Shown piece by piece: positions 30,652 to 38,557 of a stretch of DNA of 64,000 nucleotides. The notes under the pieces are model-generated. The model was not told where the DNA came from and searched no databases. It saw only the letters and a list, made by a program, of their open reading frames with translations. The DNA comes from Ferranicluibacter rubi. GTDB lineage: Bacteria; Pseudomonadota; Alphaproteobacteria; Rhizobiales; Rhizobiaceae. Position 1 is the stretch's first letter, and every line of letters begins with the position of its first letter. The stretch lies in contig NZ_JAANCM010000004.1 of assembly GCF_011603255.1 (NCBI RefSeq), positions 62,001 through 126,000 on the forward strand. The letters are read 5' to 3'. The translations under genes were made by a program, and so were the position numbers.

Positions 30652-32699
30652 TGGTGACTCCGTCTCGGAAAACATCGTCTGCCGGATCGCTGCGTGATGA
30701 GCTCGCGACCGAGCGTGCCAAACTTTCAGGCATTGCCGCGCAGGCCACGAAGAACGCGACCGACGCGCAGCTCCGCGACCGGTCGACGCATACGGGTACC
30801 CAGCCGGCCGACACCATTACGGACGGCACGACGAATAAGGCCTATACCGCGACGGAACGGGCAAAGCTTGCCGGCATCGCAACCGGCGCGACCGCAAACG
30901 ATACCGACGCGAACCTGAAGAACCGCGCCAATCACACCGGCACCCAGCCGGCTGATACCATCGTTGATGGGACCGTGAACAAGGTTTACACGGCAACCGA
31001 GAAGACCAAGCTCGGCGCGCTTCCCGACAATGCGACGCTGCAAACGTCGATCGGCAACCGGATCGCGGCCACTGAGAAGGGCGCCATCAATGGCGTTGCG
31101 ACGCTTGGTGGGGACGGCAAGGTTCCGGCGATCCAGCTTCCGTCCTACGTTGACGACGTTCTGGAATATGCGAACTTCGCAGCATTCCCGGCAACCGGCG
31201 AGAGCGGCAAGATCTACGTCGCGCAGGACACGAACAAGACCTATCGCTGGTCGGGCTCGGCCTATCCGGAGATCAGCGCATCGCCGGGCTCGACGGATGC
31301 CGTCACGGAAGGCGCGTCGAACCTGTACTTCACGGCGCAGCGGGTTCGCGACACTTTGCTTGCCGGCGTTTCGTTCGCGACCAATGCAGTCATCGCAGCC
31401 AGCGACAGTTTTATCGTCATGGCCGGGAAGCTTCAGGCGCAGATCTCGAACCGGCTTCAGTTCGACGCTGTCCAGACGCTGACCACAGGGCAGAAGACGC
31501 AGGGTCAGACGAACCTCGGCGTTGACCCGACGACGCTTGATGCTCGCTATAACCGGCTGTCTCAGGTCATCGCGGATAGCCAGCTGCCTGCTCGCCTGAA
31601 AGCCGGGCTTGCAGGAATTGTCGCAGACTGCAACCTTTTCCGTGAGACAGGGTGGGCGTTTGCGACCAACACTGCGTTGAACCTGCCGAACGCAAACACG
31701 CATGCATGGCTGCGGTATCAAGGCGACGGTGGAAATGGATACCAGTGGGCGAAAGAAGTATTCACTGAGCGTAGTTACCGGCGTAGGTGGTTTGGTGACA
31801 CATGGGGTGCTTGGGAGCGTGTGTACGAGGGCGAGACCGAGCTTGATGCCCGCTACAAGACAAACCTTGAAGTACAGGGTTTCGTTGGTGCACGGCAAGG
31901 CGCACCCGGCGTAAACGGATATGCAAGCCTCGTTGCTGGCGGACCTGACAATACTGGCTTTCTTGAGTTTAACCAGAAGAATGGCAGTCGCACAGGCTAC
32001 ATCGGGTACGCTAACGCAGCCTTCAAGCGCATGGGGTTCACCGCCGAAAATGGCTACGAGTGGGAGTTTACTGGCTCCGTCTACCATAACCAGCGGCCCT
32101 ACTATAACGGTCAGCCTCTCGCCACACTTGCAGAAGCAACGGCGGGTGACGGGGGTATTGCAGGGGTCTCGTCGTGGGGTGGCCGCACAGGCACCGTGAC
32201 GCCTCAGAGTGGGGACTATACGTCCGCCCAGATTAGCCACTCTGGCAGCACCCTTGCAGATGCTCTTGCGGCATTGAACGGGAACAAACAACAGGCTCTC
32301 TCGCAGCTTCAGAATATTGAGCTTGGTGTAGGGCTATCCGGTGACAGAGACTCTTTCATCGACTTCCACAGCTACGGTGCCCCAAACGCTGCGGACTTCG
32401 CGGCCCGTATCGACCGCGAGCCGGGGGTCAACGGGAATTTCACCTTCGCCCAGACCGGCACAGGCAGCATCTCGTTCCTTGGTGGCAACGGCATGTTCTA
32501 CAACGGCGTGGCTATCGCGACCGTCAACTACGTCACCAGTGCCATCAATGCCGTTATCGCAGCCGCCCCCGGCGCGCTCGACACGCTCGACGAACTCGCC
32601 GCCGCTCTTGGCGATGATCCCAATTTCCGCACCACGATCCTGAACGCCATCGCGGCGAAGGAAGCGGCATTCGACACTCTTGACGGAGGGACCGTGTAA
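30651..32699 (+). CDS. Tail fibre protein with 48-residue repeats (682 aa)
   Basis: Two near-identical 48-residue repeats occupy about residues 21-116; both contain HTGTQPADTI and end in YTAT, as in long phage fibres. Further on a beta-structured distal part (WGGRTGTVTPQSGDYTSAQI) and a C-terminal chaperone-like helix (AAPGALDTLDELAAALGDDP) appear. It is the likely receptor-binding or extended fibre. Base composition falls between about 31.65 and 32.35 kb, suggesting module exchange in the distal region. The end (DGGTV) repeats the junction of the preceding gene. Confidence 0.8.
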   Translation: MVTPSRKTSSAGSLRDELATERAKLSGIAAQATKNATDAQLRDRSTHTGTQPADTITDGTTNKAYTATERAKLAGIATGATANDTDANLKNRANHTGTQPADTIVDGTVNKVYTATEKTKLGALPDNATLQTSIGNRIAATEKGAINGVATLGGDGKVPAIQLPSYVDDVLEYANFAAFPATGESGKIYVAQDTNKTYRWSGSAYPEISASPGSTDAVTEGASNLYFTAQRVRDTLLAGVSFATNAVIAASDSFIVMAGKLQAQISNRLQFDAVQTLTTGQKTQGQTNLGVDPTTLDARYNRLSQVIADSQLPARLKAGLAGIVADCNLFRETGWAFATNTALNLPNANTHAWLRYQGDGGNGYQWAKEVFTERSYRRRWFGDTWGAWERVYEGETELDARYKTNLEVQGFVGARQGAPGVNGYASLVAGGPDNTGFLEFNQKNGSRTGYIGYANAAFKRMGFTAENGYEWEFTGSVYHNQRPYYNGQPLATLAEATAGDGGIAGVSSWGGRTGTVTPQSGDYTSAQISHSGSTLADALAALNGNKQQALSQLQNIELGVGLSGDRDSFIDFHSYGAPNAADFAARIDREPGVNGNFTFAQTGTGSISFLGGNGMFYNGVAIATVNYVTSAINAVIAAAPGALDTLDELAAALGDDPNFRTTILNAIAAKEAAFDTLDGGTV

Positions 32700-33682
32700 T
32701 GGTCACCAAACCATCGCGATATCAGACGCGGCGCACCAACACTCCCGGCAAGGTGTTCTCGGCGAGCGAACTGCTTGATTACGAGCTCGGCTTGAACGTG
32801 CCCGATCGCAAGCTGTTCTCGAAGGATCTGAACGGGAACGTGTTTCAGGTCGCCGGCGCAGCGGGACGAAACCCCGGAGATTATGTCAAATACGAAGATC
32901 TTGGTGACGGGCTTCAGGCGCTCGGCATCAAGACCGGCGGTCGCCTCTGGGTGAAGCACGATACTGACACCACAGGCGACTTCACTACGTTCTGGGTGAC
33001 GCGAAACCCGCCTGCCGGTGGCACTTATGCTCAGGTGAATAGCGCCATTCGCGCGCAGACGAAAGTTGACTTCAAAACGGATGCCTTCGAATGGGGCATC
33101 ACCAGTACCCTTGAAGTGAATGCCGCAGGCGGCGGCGAGCATTGCGCCGGCTATTTCCGCGCTCAGAAAAACGCCGATGGCACAGCCTGGGCGATCTGCC
33201 TTGAAAACCGCGACTTCGTGCCCCAGCCCCAGAGCGGTACGGTGGCTGCTGAGATCGGTCTTTTCGTCAAAGGCAAGGACGATCTTGGCCGACGCATCGG
33301 CATCCACCTTTCCCTGAATTCGGCCGATAACGCCGATGGGGAAAACGTAGTCGGTTCCGCGCTCGTCATCGGCGGGCCATCTGCAAAGGTGCAGGTTACT
33401 CGGATGATCCGGCTTCAGGGCGCCGGGTTCGTCGGCATCGACTTCACCGAGATGGACACGAACTATTCCAATATCGGCATCAACATGAAGACGGAGCAGG
33501 TCATCCAGTGGAAGGATAGCTTGGACGGAACAACCCGCGGCGGACTTCGGTGGACCTCTGCGCTCGGTGGGAACTGGCAGTGGAGTGGCATCGCGACTAC
33601 CCCGTCTGCTGGTGCCATCGTTGAATACGAAACTGTCATCATCAACGGCAACTTGCGCAAACGCGCGCTCTACGCGGTGTGA
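32699..33682 (+). CDS. Tail fibre/spike protein (327 aa)
   Basis: Begins VTKPSRYQTRRTNTPGKVFS, echoing the start of the preceding fibre (VTPSRKTS), and continues in a beta-rich distal domain (KTGGRLWVKHDTDTTGDFTT, GFVGIDFTEMDTNYSNIGIN). The identical DGGTV/GTG-TAA-ATG junction indicates that fibre modules were duplicated or swapped. No enzymatic motif is apparent. Probably the second receptor-binding element. Confidence 0.68.
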   Translation: MVTKPSRYQTRRTNTPGKVFSASELLDYELGLNVPDRKLFSKDLNGNVFQVAGAAGRNPGDYVKYEDLGDGLQALGIKTGGRLWVKHDTDTTGDFTTFWVTRNPPAGGTYAQVNSAIRAQTKVDFKTDAFEWGITSTLEVNAAGGGEHCAGYFRAQKNADGTAWAICLENRDFVPQPQSGTVAAEIGLFVKGKDDLGRRIGIHLSLNSADNADGENVVGSALVIGGPSAKVQVTRMIRLQGAGFVGIDFTEMDTNYSNIGINMKTEQVIQWKDSLDGTTRGGLRWTSALGGNWQWSGIATTPSAGAIVEYETVIINGNLRKRALYAV

Positions 33683-33684
33683 AA

Positions 33685-33858
33685 ATGAACGAAGAATTTG
33701 AGAAGAAAGCTCAGGAAACCTTGCAACGAAAGATCGGCAAGCTGTTCATGGACCTGTCATTGGTTGAAACCCAGGCGGCATTTCTGAACAGCCAGTTGGA
33801 ACTGGCAACCAGCGCTGAGCCGAAGCGATCCAAGGCGAAAACGCAGAGAACGCCTTAA
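33685..33858 (+). CDS. Small fibre-associated helical protein (57 aa)
   Basis: ATG two bases after the fibre stop. The product MNEEFEKKAQETLQRKIGKL, continuing with MDLSLVETQAAFLNSQLELA and a basic tail, is a single amphipathic helix that could trimerise. A fibre-assembly chaperone is a reasonable guess because such small helical proteins follow fibre genes in many phages. It converges with a leftward gene four bases on. Confidence 0.5.
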   Translation: MNEEFEKKAQETLQRKIGKLFMDLSLVETQAAFLNSQLELATSAEPKRSKAKTQRTP

Positions 33859-33861
33859 TCC

Positions 33862-34077
33862 TCAGTGCTGCTGAGGTGTCTCCTCATCCTGCAAGATCTC
33901 GATAATCCCTGGAAGCGCCGGGTCAAGAGCGAGTGAGCCAGTCGGGTCGGTCATGATCGCTGTTATGGCTGTCATGGGTTGCTGGCTCTGCTTGATCGGA
34001 AGGCCATCAGCTTTGATATAGCTATGCGGTAAGGCCCATGCGCGGTGACCGCTCTTGTTCTTCATTAGGATCGGCAT
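33862..34077 (-). CDS. Hypothetical protein (71 aa)
   Basis: MPILMKNKSGHRAWALPHSY is followed by a hydrophilic middle and an acidic end (IIEILQDEETPQQH). The ribosome-binding site (GGAAC) is weak. It lies alone on the minus strand between fibre and glycosyltransferase-like genes, a place where lysogeny-expressed cargo genes commonly insert. A hairpin CCTCAG/CTGAGG overlaps its 3' end. Function unknown. Confidence 0.45.
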   Translation of the reverse strand: MPILMKNKSGHRAWALPHSYIKADGLPIKQSQQPMTAITAIMTDPTGSLALDPALPGIIEILQDEETPQQH

Positions 34078-34210
34078 TTGCTTTGTTCCGTTGCTGGTGG
34101 GCTTCGTAGCATGCTAAGCCCGACAGCTCAATGAACCGGCCTTGCACGCCAGAGCCTTGATCTCATGCAATCGCTGTGCTTGTGGTGTCGTTCTGCAAAA
34201 GGACGATCAA

Positions 34211-35062
34211 ATGATTGCTGTGACCGATGACCGCATAATGGTGGCTGTAACATTCCATTATCGGCATGACCGCCTCGAACACCTCTACCAGACCATCCGC
34301 TCGATCGCGCATTATCCTGTGCAGGAGGTAACCTTTCACATTTACACGAACTCAGCGGACGCATCCCAGCATCAGGCAATCCATGAGCTACTATCAGAAC
34401 TGACGGAGGTGTTCCCTGGCGCGGGTAACACCTCAAGAACTATCGAGATCCATACTGTCGAGGGGCTGGATAACCCGCAGCATCTGACGTGGGCGCACAA
34501 GCCACTCATCCGGGAATTTATCGGAAGCTGCTACACGCACTTTATCTACACCGAAGACGATCATGAAATTACATATGCGAATTTTCTGTATTTCAGGACG
34601 TATCGAAACATCCTCGCGCCCCACGGCCTTTACCCTGGGTTCCAGCGCATCGAGCTAAACAAATCCGATATGGTTTTGCACTCGACTGATCAGGTCGGCC
34701 CGAGCCGGGTAATACCTCGCGCAAAAATCGATATGGGAGAATTCATATTCATGACGATGGACAACCCCTACTACGGGTTCTTCATCCTTGATCAGCATCT
34801 AGCCGGCGAATACGTCACCAATCGCGCATTTGATATGGAAAGCAGCAAGGAGAGCTTTGGTTGGGAGGTCTGCGAGAGATCTGCAATGGCTCTTACGTTC
34901 GAAAACGTGCCGGATGGCTTCTGGGTTCGCCCGGTCGTGCCAGTGACTAAGGGCCATCGCATTGCATCGGTAGCCTGCGTGCGCCATCTCCCCAACAACT
35001 ACGCGAATAATCCCTCAAGCCCTCTTGGCAGCATGAGGATGTCGGACGTCATCAAAGACTGA
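34211..35062 (+). CDS. Glycosyltransferase-like protein, prophage copy (283 aa)
   Basis: Start at MIAVTDDRIM after GGACGATCAA. The N-terminal VAVTFHYRHDRLEHLYQTI, a central HFIYTEDDHEITYANFLYF with an acidic TEDDHE triad (possible metal/nucleotide-sugar site), and YYGFFILDQHLAGEY, AFDMESSK, ENVPDGF and RHLPNNYANN are shared with the gene at 37.7 kb. The pair defines a recognisable family; a GT-A-type transferase is my best reading. Adjacent acyltransferase suggests cell-surface polysaccharide modification. Composition is more AT-rich than the phage body. Confidence 0.6.
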   Translation: MIAVTDDRIMVAVTFHYRHDRLEHLYQTIRSIAHYPVQEVTFHIYTNSADASQHQAIHELLSELTEVFPGAGNTSRTIEIHTVEGLDNPQHLTWAHKPLIREFIGSCYTHFIYTEDDHEITYANFLYFRTYRNILAPHGLYPGFQRIELNKSDMVLHSTDQVGPSRVIPRAKIDMGEFIFMTMDNPYYGFFILDQHLAGEYVTNRAFDMESSKESFGWEVCERSAMALTFENVPDGFWVRPVVPVTKGHRIASVACVRHLPNNYANNPSSPLGSMRMSDVIKD

Positions 35063-35066
35063 AGGC

Positions 35067-35654
35067 TTAAAAGGCCCAGGTGATCCGCTCGCGAACAACG
35101 CGGGCGGGCGTACCGGCAATGATGCAATTCGCAGGGAATTCTTTCGAGACGTAGGAACCCTTGCCAACGACACTGTCGTTTCCGACCTTGGCTCCGGGCC
35201 ATAGCGTAGCGTCTGCAGAGACCCAAACGTGATCACCGACGATGATGTCGTCAGCAGGGTTCAGTCGCTCACCGGTATCCAGATCGAGGATCTTGTGAAC
35301 GTGGCTGCTGCTGAAAGAGGTGTTGCCTGCTATGAGGCAATCCCGGCCAAGCTGGATGGTGGCGCTCTCGTGCATGTGCAGGTGGCTCGTTCCGTTGAAG
35401 GCGCAGCCGTCCCCGAGCGTGATCCTCCCCGGCACAAACAATCGGATGTGCTGGCCGCTTAGTAGGCAGCGCGAGCCGACCTCGACCGTGCCGCCGCCAT
35501 TCACCTCAATGTAGATGTCGGAGCAAGTGAACGGCCGGCCAAACACCACCCGATTTCCCTTGCCATTGACAACGACGTTCCCGGGGAAGTCGCGCAGGAC
35601 ATCTTCAGCGATCAGTATCTCGTTCTCGCCTGGGAACTGCTCGATGATGTTCAT
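35067..35654 (-). CDS. Hexapeptide-repeat acetyltransferase (195 aa)
   Basis: Left-handed beta-helix repeats are evident (VVFGRPFTCSDIYIEVNGGG, ITLGDGCAFNG, IQLGRDCLIAG, IIVGDHVWVSADATL), with the C-terminal TPARVVRERITW typical of LbH acetyltransferases of surface polysaccharides (WcaF/maltose acetyltransferase type). A catalytic His candidate lies in SSSHVH. It converges on the glycosyltransferase-like gene with four bases between stops. Likely transfers acetyl groups to a surface glycan during lysogeny. Confidence 0.8.
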   Translation of the reverse strand: MNIIEQFPGENEILIAEDVLRDFPGNVVVNGKGNRVVFGRPFTCSDIYIEVNGGGTVEVGSRCLLSGQHIRLFVPGRITLGDGCAFNGTSHLHMHESATIQLGRDCLIAGNTSFSSSHVHKILDLDTGERLNPADDIIVGDHVWVSADATLWPGAKVGNDSVVGKGSYVSKEFPANCIIAGTPARVVRERITWAF

Positions 35655-35714
35655 TACGTCGGTCTCCGGTTTCAGCCCGACCTACCACCCACCATTGCGT
35701 AACTCAACAGGTTC

Positions 35715-35726
35715 CCTGTGCTTTGC
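35715..35726 (+). promoter_or_regulatory. Late motif copy 6, ahead of lysis cassette
   Basis: Exact CCTGTGCTTTGC in the gap upstream of the endolysin gene, 57 bp before its first ATG. The gap separates the leftward acetyltransferase gene from the lysis genes, so a rightward start signal is needed here. Confidence 0.6.
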
Positions 35727-35771
35727 GCCCTGACCTCCTGACGCCGATTATCCGACCATCGAAACGAGGCG

Positions 35772-36620
35772 ATGGCGATGAACGAATTCGAACGGTCACT
35801 GGCGAAGGTGCTGGTTCATGAGGGCGGGTACGTGCATGACCCCCGCGACCCGGGCGGTGAGACGAACCAGGGCGTGACGAAAAAGGTCTATGACGACTAT
35901 CGCCGCAACCTCGGCGCCAAGACCCAGAGCATCAAGCTCATGACCAACGGTGAGCGCGACTCCATCTATCGCATGCGGTACTGGTCGCTCATCAAGGGCG
36001 ACAGCCTGCCGGCCGGCGTTGGCTATGTGGTGTTCGACGGGGCGGTGAACTCCGGCGTCAAGCAGTCCGGCATGTGGCTGCAGCGCGCTCTCGGCATGAC
36101 AGGCGCGGCCGTGGATGGGGTAATCGGCCCCGGCACGCTCGCGGCGCTCCGCGGCATCAACGATCATGACGCCCTGATTGCACGCATCCTCGATCGCCGC
36201 ATGACCTTCCTCAAGAACCTGAAGATCTGGAAGACTTATCGAAAGGGGTGGACGAGCCGCGTCAATGACGTGCGCGCCATTGGTCAGGCGTGGGCATCCG
36301 GTTCGGTCGGTCCTGAGATCACCTTCATCGACAAGGCCAACGTCAAAGCTCGCATCGAGGACGCCAAGACAGCGCCGACCAAGGGCATCGCGGACGCGGC
36401 AACAGGTGGCGGCGTCGGCTCCGGTGCCCTGGCGGCCACCCTGCAGCAGGTGCAGGACCAGCTCGCACCCTTCAGCGCCGGCAGCGCGCTTATCGGCCAC
36501 GTCGTCGCCGGGTTGGTGATCGCCACCGGTGTGCTGACCATCGGCGGCGTCGCGTATCGCTGGTACGCCACCCGCAAGAAGGCCGAGCTGGCCGACGCGC
36601 TCGACAAGGTGCCGGTATGA
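35772..36620 (+). CDS. GH108 endolysin with C-terminal membrane anchor
   Basis: The start of the catalytic domain (LVHEGGYVHDPRDPGGETNQ, GVTKKVYDDYR) is the GH108 N-acetylmuramidase signature; the Glu in HEGGY is the catalytic residue. SVGAVDGVIGPGTLAALRG-like sequence (AAVDGVIGPGTLAALRG) marks the PG-binding_3 region. Unusually, a membrane helix (HVVAGLVIATGVLTIGGVAY) lies near the C-terminus, so the enzyme may be held at the inner membrane until the holin acts. A second ATG two codons on fits GAGG better. Overlaps the spanin gene. Confidence 0.87.
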   Translation: MAMNEFERSLAKVLVHEGGYVHDPRDPGGETNQGVTKKVYDDYRRNLGAKTQSIKLMTNGERDSIYRMRYWSLIKGDSLPAGVGYVVFDGAVNSGVKQSGMWLQRALGMTGAAVDGVIGPGTLAALRGINDHDALIARILDRRMTFLKNLKIWKTYRKGWTSRVNDVRAIGQAWASGSVGPEITFIDKANVKARIEDAKTAPTKGIADAATGGGVGSGALAATLQQVQDQLAPFSAGSALIGHVVAGLVIATGVLTIGGVAYRWYATRKKAELADALDKVPV

Positions 36621-36928
36621 TCGCCCCGCTGGATTGGTTCAAGCTTGGCGTCGGCGCGATCGTCGGCGCCGCACTGGTATCCGGCCCGGCCTATCTCTAC
36701 GGCAAATCGGCCGGCCGGCAGCAGGCCGCCGTCGTCGCGCTTGAAAACTCCGTCGTCATCCTGCGCAAGAGGAACGAAATCGATGCTGAAATCTCTCGCT
36801 CTGATGCTTCTGAGCTGTGCCGCTCTCTCTTCGTGCCAGACACAGAAGAGCACCGCGAATGCGTGCGACGGGTGGCAGAAGCTGACACCGACGCTGGAAA
36901 CGGCAGTCAAGATCGTGGTGGACGATAG
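36617..36928 (+). CDS. Rz-like inner-membrane spanin (103 aa)
   Basis: One N-terminal membrane helix (LGVGAIVGAALVSGPAYLYG) is followed by a periplasmic coiled coil (RQQAAVVALENSVVILRKRN) and a polar tail. This, with the out-of-frame lipoprotein gene embedded in its second half, is the classical Rz/Rz1 arrangement. The pair disrupts the outer membrane at the end of lysis. It overlaps the endolysin by ATGA. Confidence 0.78.
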   Translation: MIAPLDWFKLGVGAIVGAALVSGPAYLYGKSAGRQQAAVVALENSVVILRKRNEIDAEISRSDASELCRSLFVPDTEEHRECVRRVAEADTDAGNGSQDRGGR

Positions 36929-36992
36929 GCCGTTCGCCAATCAGGTCGCGGCGCACAACGCGCTCGGCATCCGTCAGAAATGCTGGAAGTGA
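36783..36992 (+). CDS. Rz1-like outer-membrane spanin lipoprotein, embedded (69 aa)
   Basis: Begins MLKSLALMLLSCAALSSCQT in the +1 frame inside the Rz-like gene, with AGAGGAACG upstream of the ATG. The signal peptide ends in a lipobox (AALSSC), giving a lipoprotein with a short periplasmic domain with two further Cys (NACDGW, RQKCWK). Overlapping Rz1 genes of this type pair with Rz in many phages. Confidence 0.78.
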   Translation: MLKSLALMLLSCAALSSCQTQKSTANACDGWQKLTPTLETAVKIVVDDRPFANQVAAHNALGIRQKCWK

Positions 36993-37060
36993 CGGCCGGC
37001 CGGATGCACTACTTGGGTTGAACGAACAACCCCTGATGAACGTTAAGGGTTGAGACTTCA

Positions 37061-37477
37061 ATGAGCGATGCGGGAAACACGTCCATGACTTGGGACTGGG
37101 TCAAAGGGAATATCCCCACCATCATCGCGATCGGCGGCCTGTTCTGGTACACGGCCCAGGACAACGCCAAAATCAAGGCCCAGCTCGACGAGGGCGAGCG
37201 GTACCGCGCGACCCGCAGCACCCAGACCGACAAGAACTTTGCCGACGTCAACTCCGCCTTGAAGAACATGAGCGATCTGCCCTATCGAATGGGCGCGCAG
37301 GAGGGGAAGACCCAGGCGCTGAACGATCGCGTGGACCGTCTCGCCGACGCCATCCTCGGTTCGCAGGAGGCGATCAGGAAGGACATCGCCGGCCTCTCCA
37401 CCAAGGTCGAGGTGCTGGGATCCAAGATCGACACGTTCTCCGAAAAGCCTCAGCCCGGCAGCCTCCGCCCGAAATAA
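37061..37477 (+). CDS. Putative holin-like membrane protein (138 aa)
   Basis: A single membrane segment near the N-terminus (NIPTIIAIGGLFWYTA) and a long coiled-coil domain (ALKNMSDLPYRMGAQEGKTQ, LNDRVDRLADAILGSQEAI). Size, topology and position after the spanins fit a class III-type holin or an antiholin, but no residues prove it. It is the last gene of the lysis cassette and is followed by a strong terminator. Confidence 0.6.
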   Translation: MSDAGNTSMTWDWVKGNIPTIIAIGGLFWYTAQDNAKIKAQLDEGERYRATRSTQTDKNFADVNSALKNMSDLPYRMGAQEGKTQALNDRVDRLADAILGSQEAIRKDIAGLSTKVEVLGSKIDTFSEKPQPGSLRPK

Positions 37478-37481
37478 GAAC

Positions 37482-37513
37482 GCGTTCCCAGAGATATCCG
37501 GGAACGCACTTTT
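37482..37513 (+). terminator. Rho-independent terminator after lysis genes
   Basis: GCGTTCCC (37482-37489) pairs with GGGAACGC (37500-37507), loop AGAGATATCC, followed by ACTTTT. Ends the late transcript of the lysis cassette just before the tRNA-like sequence. Confidence 0.8.
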
Positions 37514-37533
37514 CGTGAGGAACGCCTGCATAT

Positions 37534-37600
37534 AATCCCAACGCTTAGGCAGAGATTCCTAATCTGTAGGCCACTGGTTCGAGTCCAGTCGGGATCACCA
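37534..37600 (+). tRNA. tRNA-like 3' half with CCA, probable attachment-site remnant
   Basis: The 3' part is canonical: T arm ACTGG-TTCGAGT-CCAGT (37573-37589), acceptor strand CGGGATC, discriminator A and encoded CCA (37598-37600). The anticodon loop is TTCCTAA (37556-37562), which would give anticodon CCU (arginine). The anticodon stem has one G-G mismatch, the D arm is reduced to about seven bases and the 5' acceptor AATCCCA pairs only in five central positions. I read it as a tRNA 3' fragment created by prophage integration (attR or an internal relic), not a working tRNA. Confidence 0.6.
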
Positions 37601-37684
37601 GCAGCTGTCATAAAGGCGCCGCACTCCCAGCCATTCTGGTCTCTCTACCCCCGCTCAACAGTGGCTTCGCTAATGAGGAATGAT

Positions 37685-38557
37685 ATGCATATCGGTGAAA
37701 TAACTGCGGCGAATGTGAATGAAGCTCGGATAGTTGCTTTTATCACCTTCGCTTTTCGCAGAAATCGCCTCCAGTATCTATTTGAAGTCTTAAAAGCTTT
37801 GGGCGAATATAAGGTAGCGGAGCTTGAAGCTGTCGTCATAACAGACTCGGAATCACCAGATGACCACGCCGAGATCTACAGACTTTGCAGGCATGTATTC
37901 GGACGTGGAAAAACCCTGAGGGTTTTAAGAGAAGAAACGAAAGATAATCCATTCGAACTAACGTGGAGCCACAAGCCACACCTAAAAGAAGCATACTTGG
38001 ACAATAAGCGCGGATTTACCCATTTCATCTATCTAGAAGATGATATGCGTCTTACTTTTTCAAATTTCTGCTATTTTGTGCATTATGAGAACGATCTTTC
38101 AGAGCACGGCCTGATCCCGAGCTTCATGCGGTACGAATATAACCATACCGTAAACGATATCTGCCTCAGTGATCATCAAGGCCCGGTCGATCTATCAAAC
38201 AGACCGTTTGTGACCGTTGATAACTTGAAGTTTATATGCACAGATTATCCATATATCGCGTTTTTCATCATGACGCGCCGTCATATGGGCGAATATATCG
38301 AGAGCAATTCGTTCGACATGGAAAGAAGCACTCAGACGCACCCATGGTGGATAGCGGAGCGTGCTGCCATGGGACTTACTTGGGAAAATGTCCCATCAGG
38401 ATTTACGTCGAGATATGCGATAGCTATTCAGGATGGAAAGCCTCTTCCTGAATGTTATGTGCATCACACTCCAAATAATTACACAAACGATTACGGAGAA
38501 CAAAGGAAGAGTTTAGCCAAGCTCTCGCCTGATCAGGCTTTGCTTAATCGAGGCTAA
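37685..38557 (+). CDS. Glycosyltransferase-like protein, second copy (290 aa)
   Basis: GAGGA lies just before [12 protein letters not shown]. It shares with the 34.2-kb gene the blocks [84 protein letters not shown] and [16 protein letters not shown] would be the acidic metal-binding site. The coding sequence is clearly AT-rich compared with phage late genes and chromosome, a sign of separate acquisition. It overlaps the convergent acyltransferase gene by four bases. Confidence 0.6.
   Translation: MHIGEITAANVNEARIVAFITFAFRRNRLQYLFEVLKALGEYKVAELEAVVITDSESPDDHAEIYRLCRHVFGRGKTLRVLREETKDNPFELTWSHKPHLKEAYLDNKRGFTHFIYLEDDMRLTFSNFCYFVHYENDLSEHGLIPSFMRYEYNHTVNDICLSDHQGPVDLSNRPFVTVDNLKFICTDYPYIAFFIMTRRHMGEYIESNSFDMERSTQTHPWWIAERAAMGLTWENVPSGFTSRYAIAIQDGKPLPECYVHHTPNNYTNDYGEQRKSLAKLSPDQALLNRG

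Noticed and set aside
33860-33876. CCTCAG-CTGAGG hairpin as a terminator between convergent genes
   Set aside because: The stem is short, no T-run follows on either side, and it overlaps coding sequence.
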